Shown here in pieces: positions 54,212 to 64,000 of a DNA stretch of 64,000 nucleotides (positions are counted from its first letter, which is position 1; every line of letters starts with the position of its first letter). The notes below the pieces were generated by a model that was given only the letters and a program-made list of their open reading frames with translations, had not been told where the DNA came from and did no database searches. Position numbers and translations under genes: made by a program. Source of the DNA: Henricia sp. BOLD:AAB3569 (taxonomy: Eukaryota; Echinodermata; Asteroidea; Spinulosida; Echinasteridae); assembly GCA_037783545.1 (NCBI GenBank), contig JBBELK010000093.1, positions 1,364,001-1,428,000 of the forward strand. The letters are read 5' to 3'.

Positions 54212-54970
54212 GGACACGACACAATTAGGAAATTGGAGGTTGGATGGGAAAAATAACTACTGCACTCAAGTTGTGACAGGAAAGTTTCCTGGTATGTCCA
54301 CACTGGACTAAATATGGACACAATATATGGTGCATAATAATCACCATTGTAATGAAACAACTAAACATGACATGAGAGAAGCACCAATTAGCTCAGTAAG
54401 TTTACCCAAAAGGTCCATTTAAAAAATTTCTTATGGTAGTAAATCCCCTCTGTCTCATAAAGCGTGTCTCTACCAAGCACGATTATCGTTTCAGAAATGC
54501 TTAAATGGTACTGTTATCCACCCCATGGAAACAGTCTTAAACAGTTTATTGCTGATGTGCGCAACAGCAAATTTAAACTGCTTGGAGAAGGATTTTACTA
54601 AATCACGCAACATAGTAGAAAATAGTCAATAATGCTTTTTAGGTGGGGCACGTTGTTCCACTCTCACAGACGCCATCAAGTATTAAACGCCATCAAGTAC
54701 GCGCACGCACACCCTGGAAAATTTTTCAAACACGCGTGCGTGTTGCTCGAAATTTATTTGAAATATGTCGCAACCGATGCGCGTCACAACGAATTTTAGC
54801 TCAAAATCCTGATGCACGTGACAATTTGTAGGATGACGTCATTTGAACGTGATCAGTTGCCAAGCCCTTGCATAATGTGCGAAATAACATTAGTTTGTCT
54901 TCAGTATAAACAGCACTAACACAACACTAAAAAGGCTTTAATGCCGATACCCGCAGTGGTAGAGACATGC

Positions 54971-55212
54971 TCATAAGGAGTATTTGCCACCAGTATTGGC
55001 AACAATAGGCTTCCACATAAACTCCTGGCCCCGGGCAAAGTCTCCCTGCCCCAGTAGGTGGATGGCTGGCTTGTAATCCTCCAACGCATTGAGACTCAGT
55101 GGTTGCCAGTCCTTCCTGGCTGTCTGGACCTTGCGTTGACTGCCAACTGACCGACTCGATGTGTCCAAAGATGATGGTGGAGGAGCAGTGCTGGACCGGA
55201 CTTTACTCAGAC
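54971..55212 (-). CDS. Unrecognised gene, terminal exon g
   Basis: 242 nt. Acceptor 'ctgtcctag'. Encodes 'LSKVRSSTAPPPSSLD' and the tail 'LNALEDYKPAIHLLGQGDF', ending 'TGGKYSL' at TGA. Confidence 0.87.
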
Positions 55213-58200
55213 CTAGGACAGTAAGAGCAGCATGAAATGCAGTATTAAACGGGGGCCCGTACAAAGTATCAATTTAGCACTGCTTAAATTTGTGCATGTC
55301 AAAACTCCTTATCTTGTACATTTAAATAGCCCCTCTGAGTACGGTGGCCGAGCGGTTTAGAACATTGACTTGCAAACTCCAGGTGAAAGCACCCTTTCAC
55401 CTGTTTTGGGTTCAAAGACACTCGAGGTACGTTCGCCCTTGAGCAAGGTGCTTAACCTAACTGCTCCATCCTTTGCATTGGTGGATGTCAAGCCGTTGGT
55501 CCAACAATTCTTCTCATTGTGCAACTGATACACTGGGTCTTTAACAAAATTTTACTTTAGATCAAATACCTTGTTTGGAATTTTTCATCTGCCCGTCTCC
55601 ACTTCCATCCACGGATGCCCTGGCCACCACCTCCTGCTCAGGAATGAACCTGCCCGCAGGGTCTCTTCTCTCTTGCCACCGTTTCCGGAACTGGCCTGGC
55701 ACTGTAGCTTCAGCCTCGGTCAGGAACGACAGTTGTTTCTTGGATCTCTCCTTGTCCACTTCTGGCTGTTTTTCTTTGAGGAGTTCGGGAAGCGAATCCG
55801 AGATGTCTTCTGGGTTTTGGTCCTCTCGCTGAGGTTTGTTTGGGGAGATAGTGGGCTGTGGGTCCTCCAATGGGGGCAGCTGGGGTTGGGGAGAAGTCAC
55901 GTCTCGGAGCCACTTCTTGTAACTGGGCTCGTCGTCTTCAGAATCGTCCTTTTCATAATACCAAAAAAAAAGCCAATTTGTTGAGGAAAGCACTGTTACA
56001 CCAACCTGGGCCCATTTTTATGGCGTTGTTAAGCACAAAAATAGGCTTAGCACGTAATTTATTTCCTTTGTAAATTATTTACCAGCCAAAATTGTATGTC
56101 AAGTTGTGTTCTTAGTAAAAGTAGCAGAATATCAGTAAAAACACATACGATTTTAGCCGACAACCCATTTAAAAAAAAATAAAGCAAATAAATTTGTGTG
56201 CTTAACAGCACTATGAAAGCGGCCCCTGTGATCCATGAGTCTATATGCATCCATTCATTGACGAAAGAAAGTGGTTTTTAGAATTAACCTGTTTCATATG
56301 AAATAGGAGGAATTGTGTCATGTGATGGTCTGTAATAATCATTGGAGCGTGACAATTATTCATAACGCTCATTTGTCGCTTTGTCATGTGGCACACTTTT
56401 TAAACCACCTACACTCATGTGTAAGTTAAAGGCACAGGCTCGTCAGCAATGCGCGCCCGCCAAATGTGTGCCACGCAATACGCAGCTCCATAGCAAAGGC
56501 ATGGAGCTGCTTGTTTCGAGCACGAATTTGGCGCGCGCGCATTGCTGACGAGCTTGTGCCTTTAACACATCAGTTCAGTGAACAGTGGGCAACACACAAA
56601 ATCCAAAAATTAAACCAAAGTCAGGATACCCCAACTGGATAACGTTAGTAAGGAGAGGGCAATTGAGAATATTCAGGCAACACGTGTAGATGTTGCACGA
56701 CACTTCACTGTCGCCAAGGTCCCCACATGCAAGCTGTGGAATCTATACCATCCCTTCAACAACATGGTCGACCCATAGCTTGTGTCAGTAAACAGTAAAA
56801 CTATATTATATTTCATACTTGTAACAATTCGGGCATTTCACAATACATAGCGCCACCAAGTGTTTCTGTTGGAGAGGGCATTTTCTGACAGAGCGGTCGA
56901 CATCGGTGTATTATTTTTATATTGCAGAAACAATTCAGATTTGATTTCAAAACGAATACCTGATTTAGAGGTTGAGTTTTATTTGGGAAGCCTGGATTAT
57001 TTTAAACACAGTTAACAATATTTGCGAAGAAAAAAGTTGAAATACTGCTCTTTTCTCGAGAATAGATGGCATAATAAAGGGCCTATACTTTACCACACGT
57101 CCAGCAATTATTGTTTTAATTTTATTTTTCACACACGCGTACACATATGTGTACATTACGTACGCACTGTGGACGTTTCTTTGTATTCGTGCACTTAAAA
57201 GAATTGGTCGGAAAATCGTTGTTTTCTCCAAATTCTTCCCTCATCCACCCCAATTTTTTCCTAATCCATGTTTCTAAACTTTACTCCTGAACCCTAACCT
57301 TTTTTTTTAACCATCCACCCCCACCCTAATACCCCTTTTTCCCAAGTTTGGTCAACCTGACTTTGGACTTGAGCGAACGAGGGCAAGTCCACAATCCGTC
57401 ACTTTTTCCTGCAAATTGTGGACTTAAATGGGTTTCGAGTCCACAGTGCGACCGCAATGCCCACACATGCGCGCACACCGAATGTATAGCCTTTTCTGCA
57501 TCAAACTCTTGGTGGCACCTGTATTGTCAAAGCCTGAATTCTTTTGTCACAAACCAACCTGCATCCATGAAGGATGGTATCTCAGCGGCCCCTCCTCCCC
57601 CTTCAGATTGTTACAGTCTGGTATAGGGTTGTTATGTAGCAACACTGTCGCCTTGTCTTCATTGGTCATGGCTGCTCGGTACATCAGCTCCACTTGCCGC
57701 TGGATGTCTTGGACCTGTTGGTGATGGAGGCTGTCTTGCAGTTTGTCGCTGTCGGGAATCTTAATATGAGGAAATCAAAACCAAAGCAGTGTAACAATCT
57801 GGGCCCCAATGTCATAGTACTGTTTAAAGGAGTGTGTCCAGATCACATTTGACCCCCCCATTTTTCCCCATGGGTTTTGCTATTTTGACACCATTTGTCA
57901 TATTTATCTCATAACAATTCTGAATTTTCGCGTTCTCAATCCGTATGTTTTCAGAGATGTCGTAAAAAAACCACTAATGTTTTGTAAACTAATTATCCAG
58001 TTCCAATTATAACAGTGCAGTGACTACACCAACCCTTTTGCTTCCACATCCAAATTGGAGATTGCAAATTTCCTGTTTTCTTCCCATGGATAGTATTTTA
58101 GGGAAGTATTTTATATGATTGTTAGAACGAAAAACATTTTTTGGAGAAAAAAATCTGGACAAGTTCCCTTAAGCTTACTATAATTGAGTCGTGCTTGGCT

Positions 58201-61200
58201 CAAGCGCTATTTCGTGTGGGGTACTGTGGCCGAGTGGTTTAGTTTGTTGAATCACAACACTCGGATGAGAACTTGGTGTTGCGGGTTTACCACCCAGTCG
58301 TGGTACCTGTGTCCTTGAGCAACGCACCCAAGCCACAATTGCTGCATCTTTTGAAATGGATGTAAAGCCATTGGTCCAGTGTGTAGTGTAACACACTTGT
58401 CACACCTTAATGTCATATACACCGGGTCAGGACATGAAAAAACTGCAGTGCAGAGCTTTGTTTCAGGAATGGGAAAGTGGGCTTGAGGCAATTGCATACA
58501 CGGTATAAGTCAGACATCAGGGGAATAAGCTGAAATTTTGAGTTACATGTAAGATAGGTTTTGACATACTTTTCGATCACTTTTGAGAGAAATTATTTTT
58601 TTGTATGAGCATTACACCCGACTATGGATGGCCTCATATGAAGTCGTCTTTTTCATAGAAAGCCAGCTCCAAAAATTATTCTCATCTGTTATATTAAGTG
58701 AAATAACTGCAAAAAGTGAAGAGTGCCCTCATTTGACAAGCAAACAGTTCAGGTAAAACTGCAGTTTCACTTTAACAGTACATGTAATATATGTCTGCTG
58801 CAACTACCTGCACTTTTATATTTTCTGATGATTGACTATATTGGTTACAAAAAAGGGGGCTTTATTTATTATTAGCTGACAAACTGAATGATTAGATAAT
58901 TATCTATGAGAATACCATATATTAGCTCAAAGAGTAAATACAGTGAAGATTGGTCTAACTGAGCCAAGACTATAGGTCAAAACGTGGTCAAATTTACGAC
59001 CTTTTTGTGGGTTGGAAATACACTTTTGTATTGTGTCATTGAACCTCTTATTGTGTGTCTTTAAAAGACTGGAAAAAATGCCGTTTCTGGATTTTTTGCG
59101 TGATTACTCAATGCAGCCTCTAACCACACATATCCATGTACGAGACACAAATACATGTACGAGGCACAAATACACAGAAAATCTTTAAAAAAACACACTT
59201 TCTAGGCATGATCTAATGATGAAAATGATCTTCAGCGTTTGTGTGTAAGCATGTTCAGCTGCATCTCGCTTGACGACGAGTGTTTCATTGTGGCGCAAGA
59301 GAATCACAGGTTGAACTGTGGGCAGCTTAAGGCTCACCTCTTCCTCCCGGAAAAAGCCACGTTTGGCTGCAGTCTTGTTCTTGGTCAAGCATTCCCTGAT
59401 GAAGGCACTGTAGGCCGCCTTGAGTTCCTGTGGTATCTTAGAGTCTGCCCTCTGTAGTTTGACTTTAGAGTGTTCCCGCAGTGTTCCCCAGAGGGTGTTG
59501 ACTCCTGCACGACCTGATGGGAAATGACATCATAGATAGATTATAGGATTGGAAAACTGCTACAAACGGCATTTTCTCCATGTACGATTACAGATGTGTA
59601 TGATAAAAATCAACCTGTGAATAAAGTCAGCTCATCTATGTTCCAAGAAAGCAATAAAAAAACTTTATTCATGCTTTAAACTAATTGCGCAAAGCCACTA
59701 TCCTATTTAGGTTGGTTTCCTGGCTGTGCTGCTCAGAAAACATCTGTAATACCACAGTACCGGTAGTTAGGTGCATATAATTGTGTTAAAGGTAGAGTAC
59801 AGAGTACATGATTGGTAAACTGTTATAAAGGGCATTATATCCACTTGTGATTAACACCCTGTTTACACCAAGCTCAGGATCAGCCCCGGATCACAAACTG
59901 ATTGTAAACGCTCTCGGGACCAAATTGGCCCCGAATCAGCCCCCGAGATTTTTGTCTCACATTGGCGGAGGGTTTAATCCCTAGCTCAGGATCAGTTAAT
60001 AGGAATCCGTTATAAGGATTGTTTTTCTTCCGATGTCTAAAATGGTGTCAAGTTTAACCACGATTTAAAGTGTGCAAAACAAGTTGTGTAACAAAGCATA
60101 CCTCCTAGTTTCCTGAGTGACTGAGGGACGACCACCACCTTTTTCTGCTCTGGCTCAATTCTAGGTCTGAGGAAATATGCTGCCTGACTCCGACCAAAGA
60201 TTCTGCACAGGTCCTGCTGGTGGGGTAACATATCTCCTCCATCTTCCTCAAAGGAACTGAAAAGAGAAGGCCAAAGTCTTAAAATCTAACAGGTAACCAG
60301 CCTTCAGTTTTGTTTTTAGACACCATACGTACTGCGCCCTAAGCATCTTTCTGATGGATACCGGCGCATTACAAATATTCATTATTATTATTATTACTTT
60401 TTTACACCTAGAATGTTGTAACTCCGGTTGAAGCAGACCATACATGAGGGGCAGTCTATGGATACTATTTTTGGTTTAAAAGCAGTATTAGTTTTTGCTA
60501 CAAGTTTCAGAAATGGATGCCACAAGTTTCAGAAACTGTGACCTTTTCATTAAACATTTGCATTTGTGGATCATGGGAACAAGAAAACTGCCATTATCGT
60601 ATGGTCAGGTTCTCTGATGCACTGTACATAATATTGCCTCCACTGCAGAAAGTAACATTTATGTGAAGGAATATATCCAAAATTGTTCACATTTGTATGA
60701 GGTGATACCGAACAAACATACACGTACACTGAAATAGTGGATGAGGTAGAAGTAATAAATGCCGCGGTCAGTTTATAAATTTTGAGAGAATGGACCACAG
60801 GAATGTATTTAGGCAGTTAATTAAAACAAATTTACCAGAGAGAAGGAAAACGTGGAGAAGAATGATTTTTACACTGAATTCTCACTGAATCTTGCTCAAA
60901 ACATTCAACAATATTTGGGTTAAATATCACTTACGATTGTGAATCTTGCAATGACAACCAACACTGGCAACCAGTGTCAGTGTTCTCCACTGCTGGTTTT
61001 GTCCGCCCAGACAAAAAAAATAATCAATGTTTCCCTCTAAAACAATATGAAAGTACAGCCATGTCATTTCAAAGTTAGGTTCAATTGCTACGAACGTGAT
61101 TCGCTAGCCACTGGTGTCATTATCATGATTATCGTTTAGTTACCACGCATCTATCCGGTCGGCGAACCAAATCTGTGTCGATTAAAAAAAACTGCCGTGA

Positions 61201-63733
61201 CAGTTGCATGGATTTTTTTGAACAGTGCTCTCAAGTGGCGATTGTGTTCACCTGTTGAGGGCGTAGTTACGGGATACTGCTACCGCTAACCAACCAAAAT
61301 CCCCCGCTGAGCGACTTTGGCGTGCATGGACAAAAATTTGACCTGTGGAGAACACCGAGTGTTCCTTCAAAATTCATTATCACGCCTCCGACAACTGCTT
61401 GCTACGAATGTGTTTTTGTACATGCACTTGTCACTGAATTATCCTACAGCCATTTCTTATTTTGCTCCTTCTAACAACATCTCATACTTGTCACTTTAGG
61501 CCTCCAGTCTCGTACACAACCAACACAGCTGCAGATTTCAAGCCTTTTGCCGACAAGCATTGTGAATCTAAACATTGATTAGGGCCATATGGTCGAGACG
61601 ATGAATTTTAGTGGACACTAACCCGTCGTCATCCCGTTCTTCGTTTTCTTCGTCACTACTGGACACCACCGAGAGCTGTCCCCTGTGATGCTCCATTCTG
61701 CTCGCAATGATGCTCAACTTTCGGCCGATCCCCGTAGGCTCCGCGCCGTCGTGTTTATCTCCGGGCTCAAGTGACGCTTGCTGCAGCTTGGATGCCAGTT
61801 CTCTTGCCGCCCGGCATTTTGTCTGAGCCTCTCGCCTTTCACTCTCTGTTGGCAAGAAAAACCGTTGAGGACTTCTTTAAGACTGGCACAGGACACGTCT
61901 GCCCTGGGCATGGACTGGACAAGGGATTTTTGAAGTGAAGGGAGGCCTGAATAGACGACATTTATAAGCTTCAAAAGTGCCGAGAGTTTAACTTGGGAGA
62001 GAGGGAAAAATACACACAGTTATGATTAAACAGCTAGAATCCCCCCTTCCACATTTTTTTAGTTTTTCTGTTTATCATGGAGGTGTATGTGTCTACAACA
62101 CCATAACAACTTGTTTTTCACAAAAAATCGACAGACTTTTGCTTAAAACGTAAAGCAGTTCCGACCCTCTTCACCCAAATTCTGAAACGCTCGAGGTCAC
62201 TCGGCTTGTTTATCAACAGGGTGTTGACGTCATCCTGAGAAACATACAAAACGGTCTGTGCAGTATTGAATGGAAAATACACGAAGTGAATGTTTATCAT
62301 GCCTATTTTGTCCTTGTAATTCAAAATACAAACGTGAAAAACACTTCATGTAATATGACAGCAATCTACTATTACCTGTTTTGTGAAAAAAACGATGAAA
62401 TTGTTGCTCACAGTGACTCTCTTTTGAAGTAAATACTGGTGCATTGCGACCGGTGGTTTTGTCACGGAACGAAGGGCATTCACAGCGGTCTGTGTATACG
62501 GTCCACTGCGGCGTAGTTTCCACGTGTTTGGACATCGGCCGTACAAGTTATAGAGTTATTTCTGCGCTTTTTTTTTCATAGTGTCTGGTAAAACATGCAA
62601 CCACGCAGCTACTGGGCATATCTCTGGCTTTTTGGAACAACAAAATTCTTTAAAAAACACCATCTAAAAGAGACGGTTTTCTAATTTTTTTGCGTGTAAA
62701 CGTATGGAGCTAACTGTCGTGTTGACTTCTCTTTCTCAGGATTGCGTCACGGGGTCACGCGCATATCATGAATACCTAATGAGCGTTTCAGAAATCGCGA
62801 AAATCTCATTTTCGAAAAGCGCACTTTTGCTTGCAATTTATCCACTTAAAACCGACAATTAAAAAATAATAAAAATCCACGTCGGCAAGAGGGATGTTTG
62901 GACTATCGAAAAAAGCCGAAATGCTGGATTTTCGTCAAGGGGGGATTCTAGCTGTTTAACATTGAATTTATGCTTAACAGAAAAAAACAACGTCCATTAG
63001 CTACAACAGACCAGCAACAAATTTTACCATTAATGAGAAGCATTGTAAATTTCATCTGCACCATTTCTCTGTCTGGGCTTGCGACCTTGTTGGGTTTGCC
63101 AGACAAATGTTATGTAACTTTTAATATCTCATAAAATTTCAGATGACAATATGTGTGCGTTTTAATAAATAAACTAACTTAGGACCATTATATTATTTGC
63201 AACTTAATGAGTGGACATATTAATAAACCTTACACAAAGTGTTGGTAGCAATGGTAACAAACACCACTGTCCAAAATGATACTTTTTGTCAGAAATTAAA
63301 ACCATGCATGGATTTTGAAATGTTTTCTGAAGCATCAATGAATGTAGGCCTATAGCTGAAATTTAGGCTAGTTTACCTACACTTTTCTTTTCAGATATGT
63401 TATGCCCTTATTCCATAAGAAAAAGTTTTATCTTGCAAATGATACACTGGGCCTATAAACTACGCAAAATTTGTGTAAATTAATTTCAAACGCACATTTC
63501 TTTTACACTTCTATTTTATGTACAGCTTTCCACTGCATTTTCCCTGTATGAAATAACATATATTTTTATTTATCTGAAACTTGAGAAAAAAGTGGACATA
63601 TATCCAAAAGATAAAATTATCCAAGTTCACTTATATTTCAAGTGGCATAATTTGAATTACCTAAATCAATTTTTCCACGCTGCGTCAGTGCCTCTTGCAT
63701 ACCCCGTCGTTCTTGGCGTTTAGCTTCATGAAT
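54971..63733 (-). CDS. Unrecognised charged protein, 3' part (7 exons)
   Basis: Not identified. Coding exons, 5' to 3': 63733-63661, 61845-61623, 60256-60102, 59513-59338, 57759-57559, 55948-55570 and 55212-54971. All have AG/GT borders and phases that fit, totalling 1449 nt: 482 codons plus TGA; the N-terminus is outside the window. There are no membrane segments. The first part is Lys/Glu/Arg-rich and likely helical ('EAKRQERRGMQEALTQR', 'CRAARELASKLQQ'), then an acidic linker ('SSSDEENEERDDDG'). A more globular-looking middle ('QDLCRIFGRSQAAYF', 'GVNTLWGTLREHSK', 'LKAAYSAFIRECL') is followed by a Pro-rich region and a short conserved-looking tail ('HLLGQGDFARG', 'FMWKPIVAN'). A structural or cilia/centrosome-type protein is possible but unproven. 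A weak polyA signal lies near 54753. Confidence 0.88.
55333..55550 (+). mobile_element. tRNA-derived SINE copy (intron of unrecognised gene)
   Basis: 'ggtggccgagcggtttagaa', 'cccttgagcaaggtgctta', 'ctgctccatccttt' and 'gatgtcaagccgttggtcca' follow the 53344 family in order. Confidence 0.85.
55570..55948 (-). CDS. Unrecognised gene, exon f
   Basis: 379 nt. Acidic start 'DDSEDDEPSYKKWLRD', Pro-rich middle, then 'FRKRWQERRDPAGRFIPEQE'. The acceptor chosen (55949-55950) follows a T-run and keeps phase, but an alternative AG a few codons downstream is possible. Donor 'gtattt'. Confidence 0.82.
56426..56565. mobile_element. Foldback MITE family E, copy 2
   Basis: 'ttaaaggcacaggctcgtca' pairs with 'tgacgagcttgtgcctttaa', with inner stem 'cgcagctcca'/'tggagctg'. 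TTAA at both edges. Confidence 0.93.
57559..57759 (-). CDS. Unrecognised gene, exon e
   Basis: 201 nt, 67 codons, phase 0 at both ends. Acceptor 'atattaag', donor 'gttggt'. Encodes 'IPDSDKLQDSLHHQQVQDIQ' and a helix ending 'YRAAMTNED', then 'PLRYHPSWMQ'. Confidence 0.85.
58205..58405 (+). mobile_element. tRNA-derived SINE copy (intron of unrecognised gene)
   Basis: 'ctgtggccgagtggtttagt', 'tccttgagcaacgcaccca', 'ggatgtaaagccattggtcc' and 'agtgtgtagtgtaacacac' match the 53344 family. Confidence 0.85.
59338..59513 (-). CDS. Unrecognised gene, exon d
   Basis: 176 nt. Acceptor 'tcccatcag', donor 'gtgagc'. Encodes 'RAGVNTLWGTLREHSKVKLQ' and 'ECLTKNKTAAKRGFFREEE'. Confidence 0.88.
60102..60256 (-). 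CDS. Unrecognised gene, exon c
   Basis: 155 nt. Acceptor 'ctcttttcag', donor 'gtatgc'. Encodes 'SFEEDGGDMLPHQQDLCRIF' and 'EPEQKKVVVVPQSLRKLG'. Confidence 0.87.
60977..61358. mobile_element. Possible TIR element, CAGTGTTCTCC ends
   Basis: 'cagtgttctccactg' near 60978 and 'gtggagaacaccg' near 61338 are imperfect inverted copies, as are the adjacent 'ttttgtcc' and 'ggacaaaa'. No clear target duplication. Confidence 0.5.
61623..61845 (-). CDS. Unrecognised gene, exon b
   Basis: 223 nt. Acceptor 'cttgccaacag', donor 'gttagt'. Encodes 'SERREAQTKCRAARELASK' and the acidic stretch 'SSSDEENEERDDD'. Confidence 0.85.
62026..62958 (-). mobile_element. TTAA-flanked TIR element, copy 2 (inverted)
   Basis: Ends TTAA + 'acagctagaatcccccc' and 'ggggggattctagctgt' + TTAA. 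Homologous throughout to 34999-35918, opposite orientation. It holds the ORF 62535-62230 (-). It lies in an intron of the unrecognised gene. Confidence 0.92.
62230..62535 (-). CDS. ORF in TTAA element, partner of 35410-35715
   Basis: 101 codons. Aligns with the 35410-35715 frame except a short middle stretch between compensating one-base indels. No recognised domain. Possible remnant of an autonomous parent. Confidence 0.3.
   Translation of the reverse strand: MSKHVETTPQWTVYTDRCECPSFRDKTTGRNAPVFTSKESHCEQQFHRFFHKTGNSRLLSYYMKCFSRLYFELQGQNRHDKHSLRVFSIQYCTDRFVCFSG
63185..63465. mobile_element. Dispersed TIR element, 'catttgcaa' ends
   Basis: The right end 'gcaaatgatacactgggcct' is inverted relative to the left 'ggaccattatattatttgc'. 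The interior 'accatgcatggattttgaaa', 'gtaggcctatagctgaaattt' and 'ggctagtttacctacac' recurs in pieces at 16500, 19165, 43990 and 51290. Confidence 0.65.
63661..63733 (-). CDS. Unrecognised gene, exon a
   Basis: 73 nt. Acceptor 'gcatgcag', donor 'gtaatt'. Encodes 'IHEAKRQERRGMQEALTQR' + 'GKIDL', and its last base starts the Glu codon finished in the next exon. First exon visible in the window. Confidence 0.82.
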
Positions 63734-64000
63734 CTGCATGCAAAATAAGATGGGGAAAAAGGGTAAATAATGAAATGAAGGAAAGGCATTTGCATTATCC
63801 GGAGGTCAGGTGCGCGTGTCGTCTCTAAGCAATTCTTCCACATGAATGGAGGAATTACACAATCTGCATGGTTAGACCGAGGGGCCATATGCTCCTGCTC
63901 TGAAGGCATTTAATGCTCAGGTTTTTATTATTAATTTTATTTAGCAGATGCTTTGCCTCGCCCATGGACGTATTTCACCTTGAAAAATAATTGTGAATTA

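Noticed and set aside
61860..61975. Possible extra coding exon of the unrecognised gene
   Set aside because: Its donor would leave an intron of under 20 bp before the exon at 61845, and reading through gives the wrong frame. Exon 63733-63661 joins 61845 in phase instead.

Overview
The window looks like repeat-rich nuclear DNA from a marine invertebrate, most likely a deuterostome such as an echinoderm or hemichordate. The basis is animal-type genes split by GT-AG introns, tRNA-derived SINEs, Penelope-like and Ty3/gypsy retroelements, and very many foldback DNA elements. Short motifs such as TAGGCCTA and TACATGTA recur throughout. The species cannot be named from this sequence. There is no bacterial operon, CRISPR array or phage.

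Three host genes can be built exon by exon with matching splice phases. (1) An SLC6-family Na+/Cl- neurotransmitter or osmolyte transporter lies on the + strand (6132-10561). Its last five coding exons are present and its 5' part is outside the window. (2) A complete SLC2A13 (H+/myo-inositol cotransporter, HMIT) lies on the - strand (47247 down to 33406): nine coding exons, 638 codons, plus a candidate non-coding first exon near 49365-49500. (3) The last seven coding exons (482 codons) of an unrecognised charged protein lie on the - strand (63733 down to 54971). Several exons of genes 2 and 3 are too short or too split to stand out as ORFs and were found by reading splice sites.

Between the genes lies a mosaic of mobile DNA. 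Region 1-3465 is a broken Penelope-like reverse transcriptase bracketed by inverted repeats. Region 4.7-6 kb holds a 27-bp minisatellite framed by a direct repeat, then a foldback element. The SLC6 introns carry two pairs of MITEs and a broken copy of part of one exon. Region 11.7-22 kb is almost entirely foldback elements, including a 943-bp palindrome and an element with ten CCCGGG sites. Region 22.9-26.6 kb is a Ty3/gypsy pol fragment cut at a TA dinucleotide by a mariner-like element, which itself carries a poly-G MITE. Region 26.7-28.9 kb is a 2.2-kb TIR element lacking a visible transposase. Introns and flanks of genes 2 and 3 hold a hAT-like MITE with a perfect 8-bp target duplication, two copies of a TTAA-flanked element, several tRNA-derived SINEs and a 33-bp minisatellite interrupted by a MITE that contains a SINE.

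Nothing here is a demonstrable new biological system. The strongest leads are the poly-G terminal-repeat family, the Penelope element inside inverted repeats, the 943-bp foldback with tandem subunits, the TTAA element with a retained open frame, and the unrecognised seven-exon gene.
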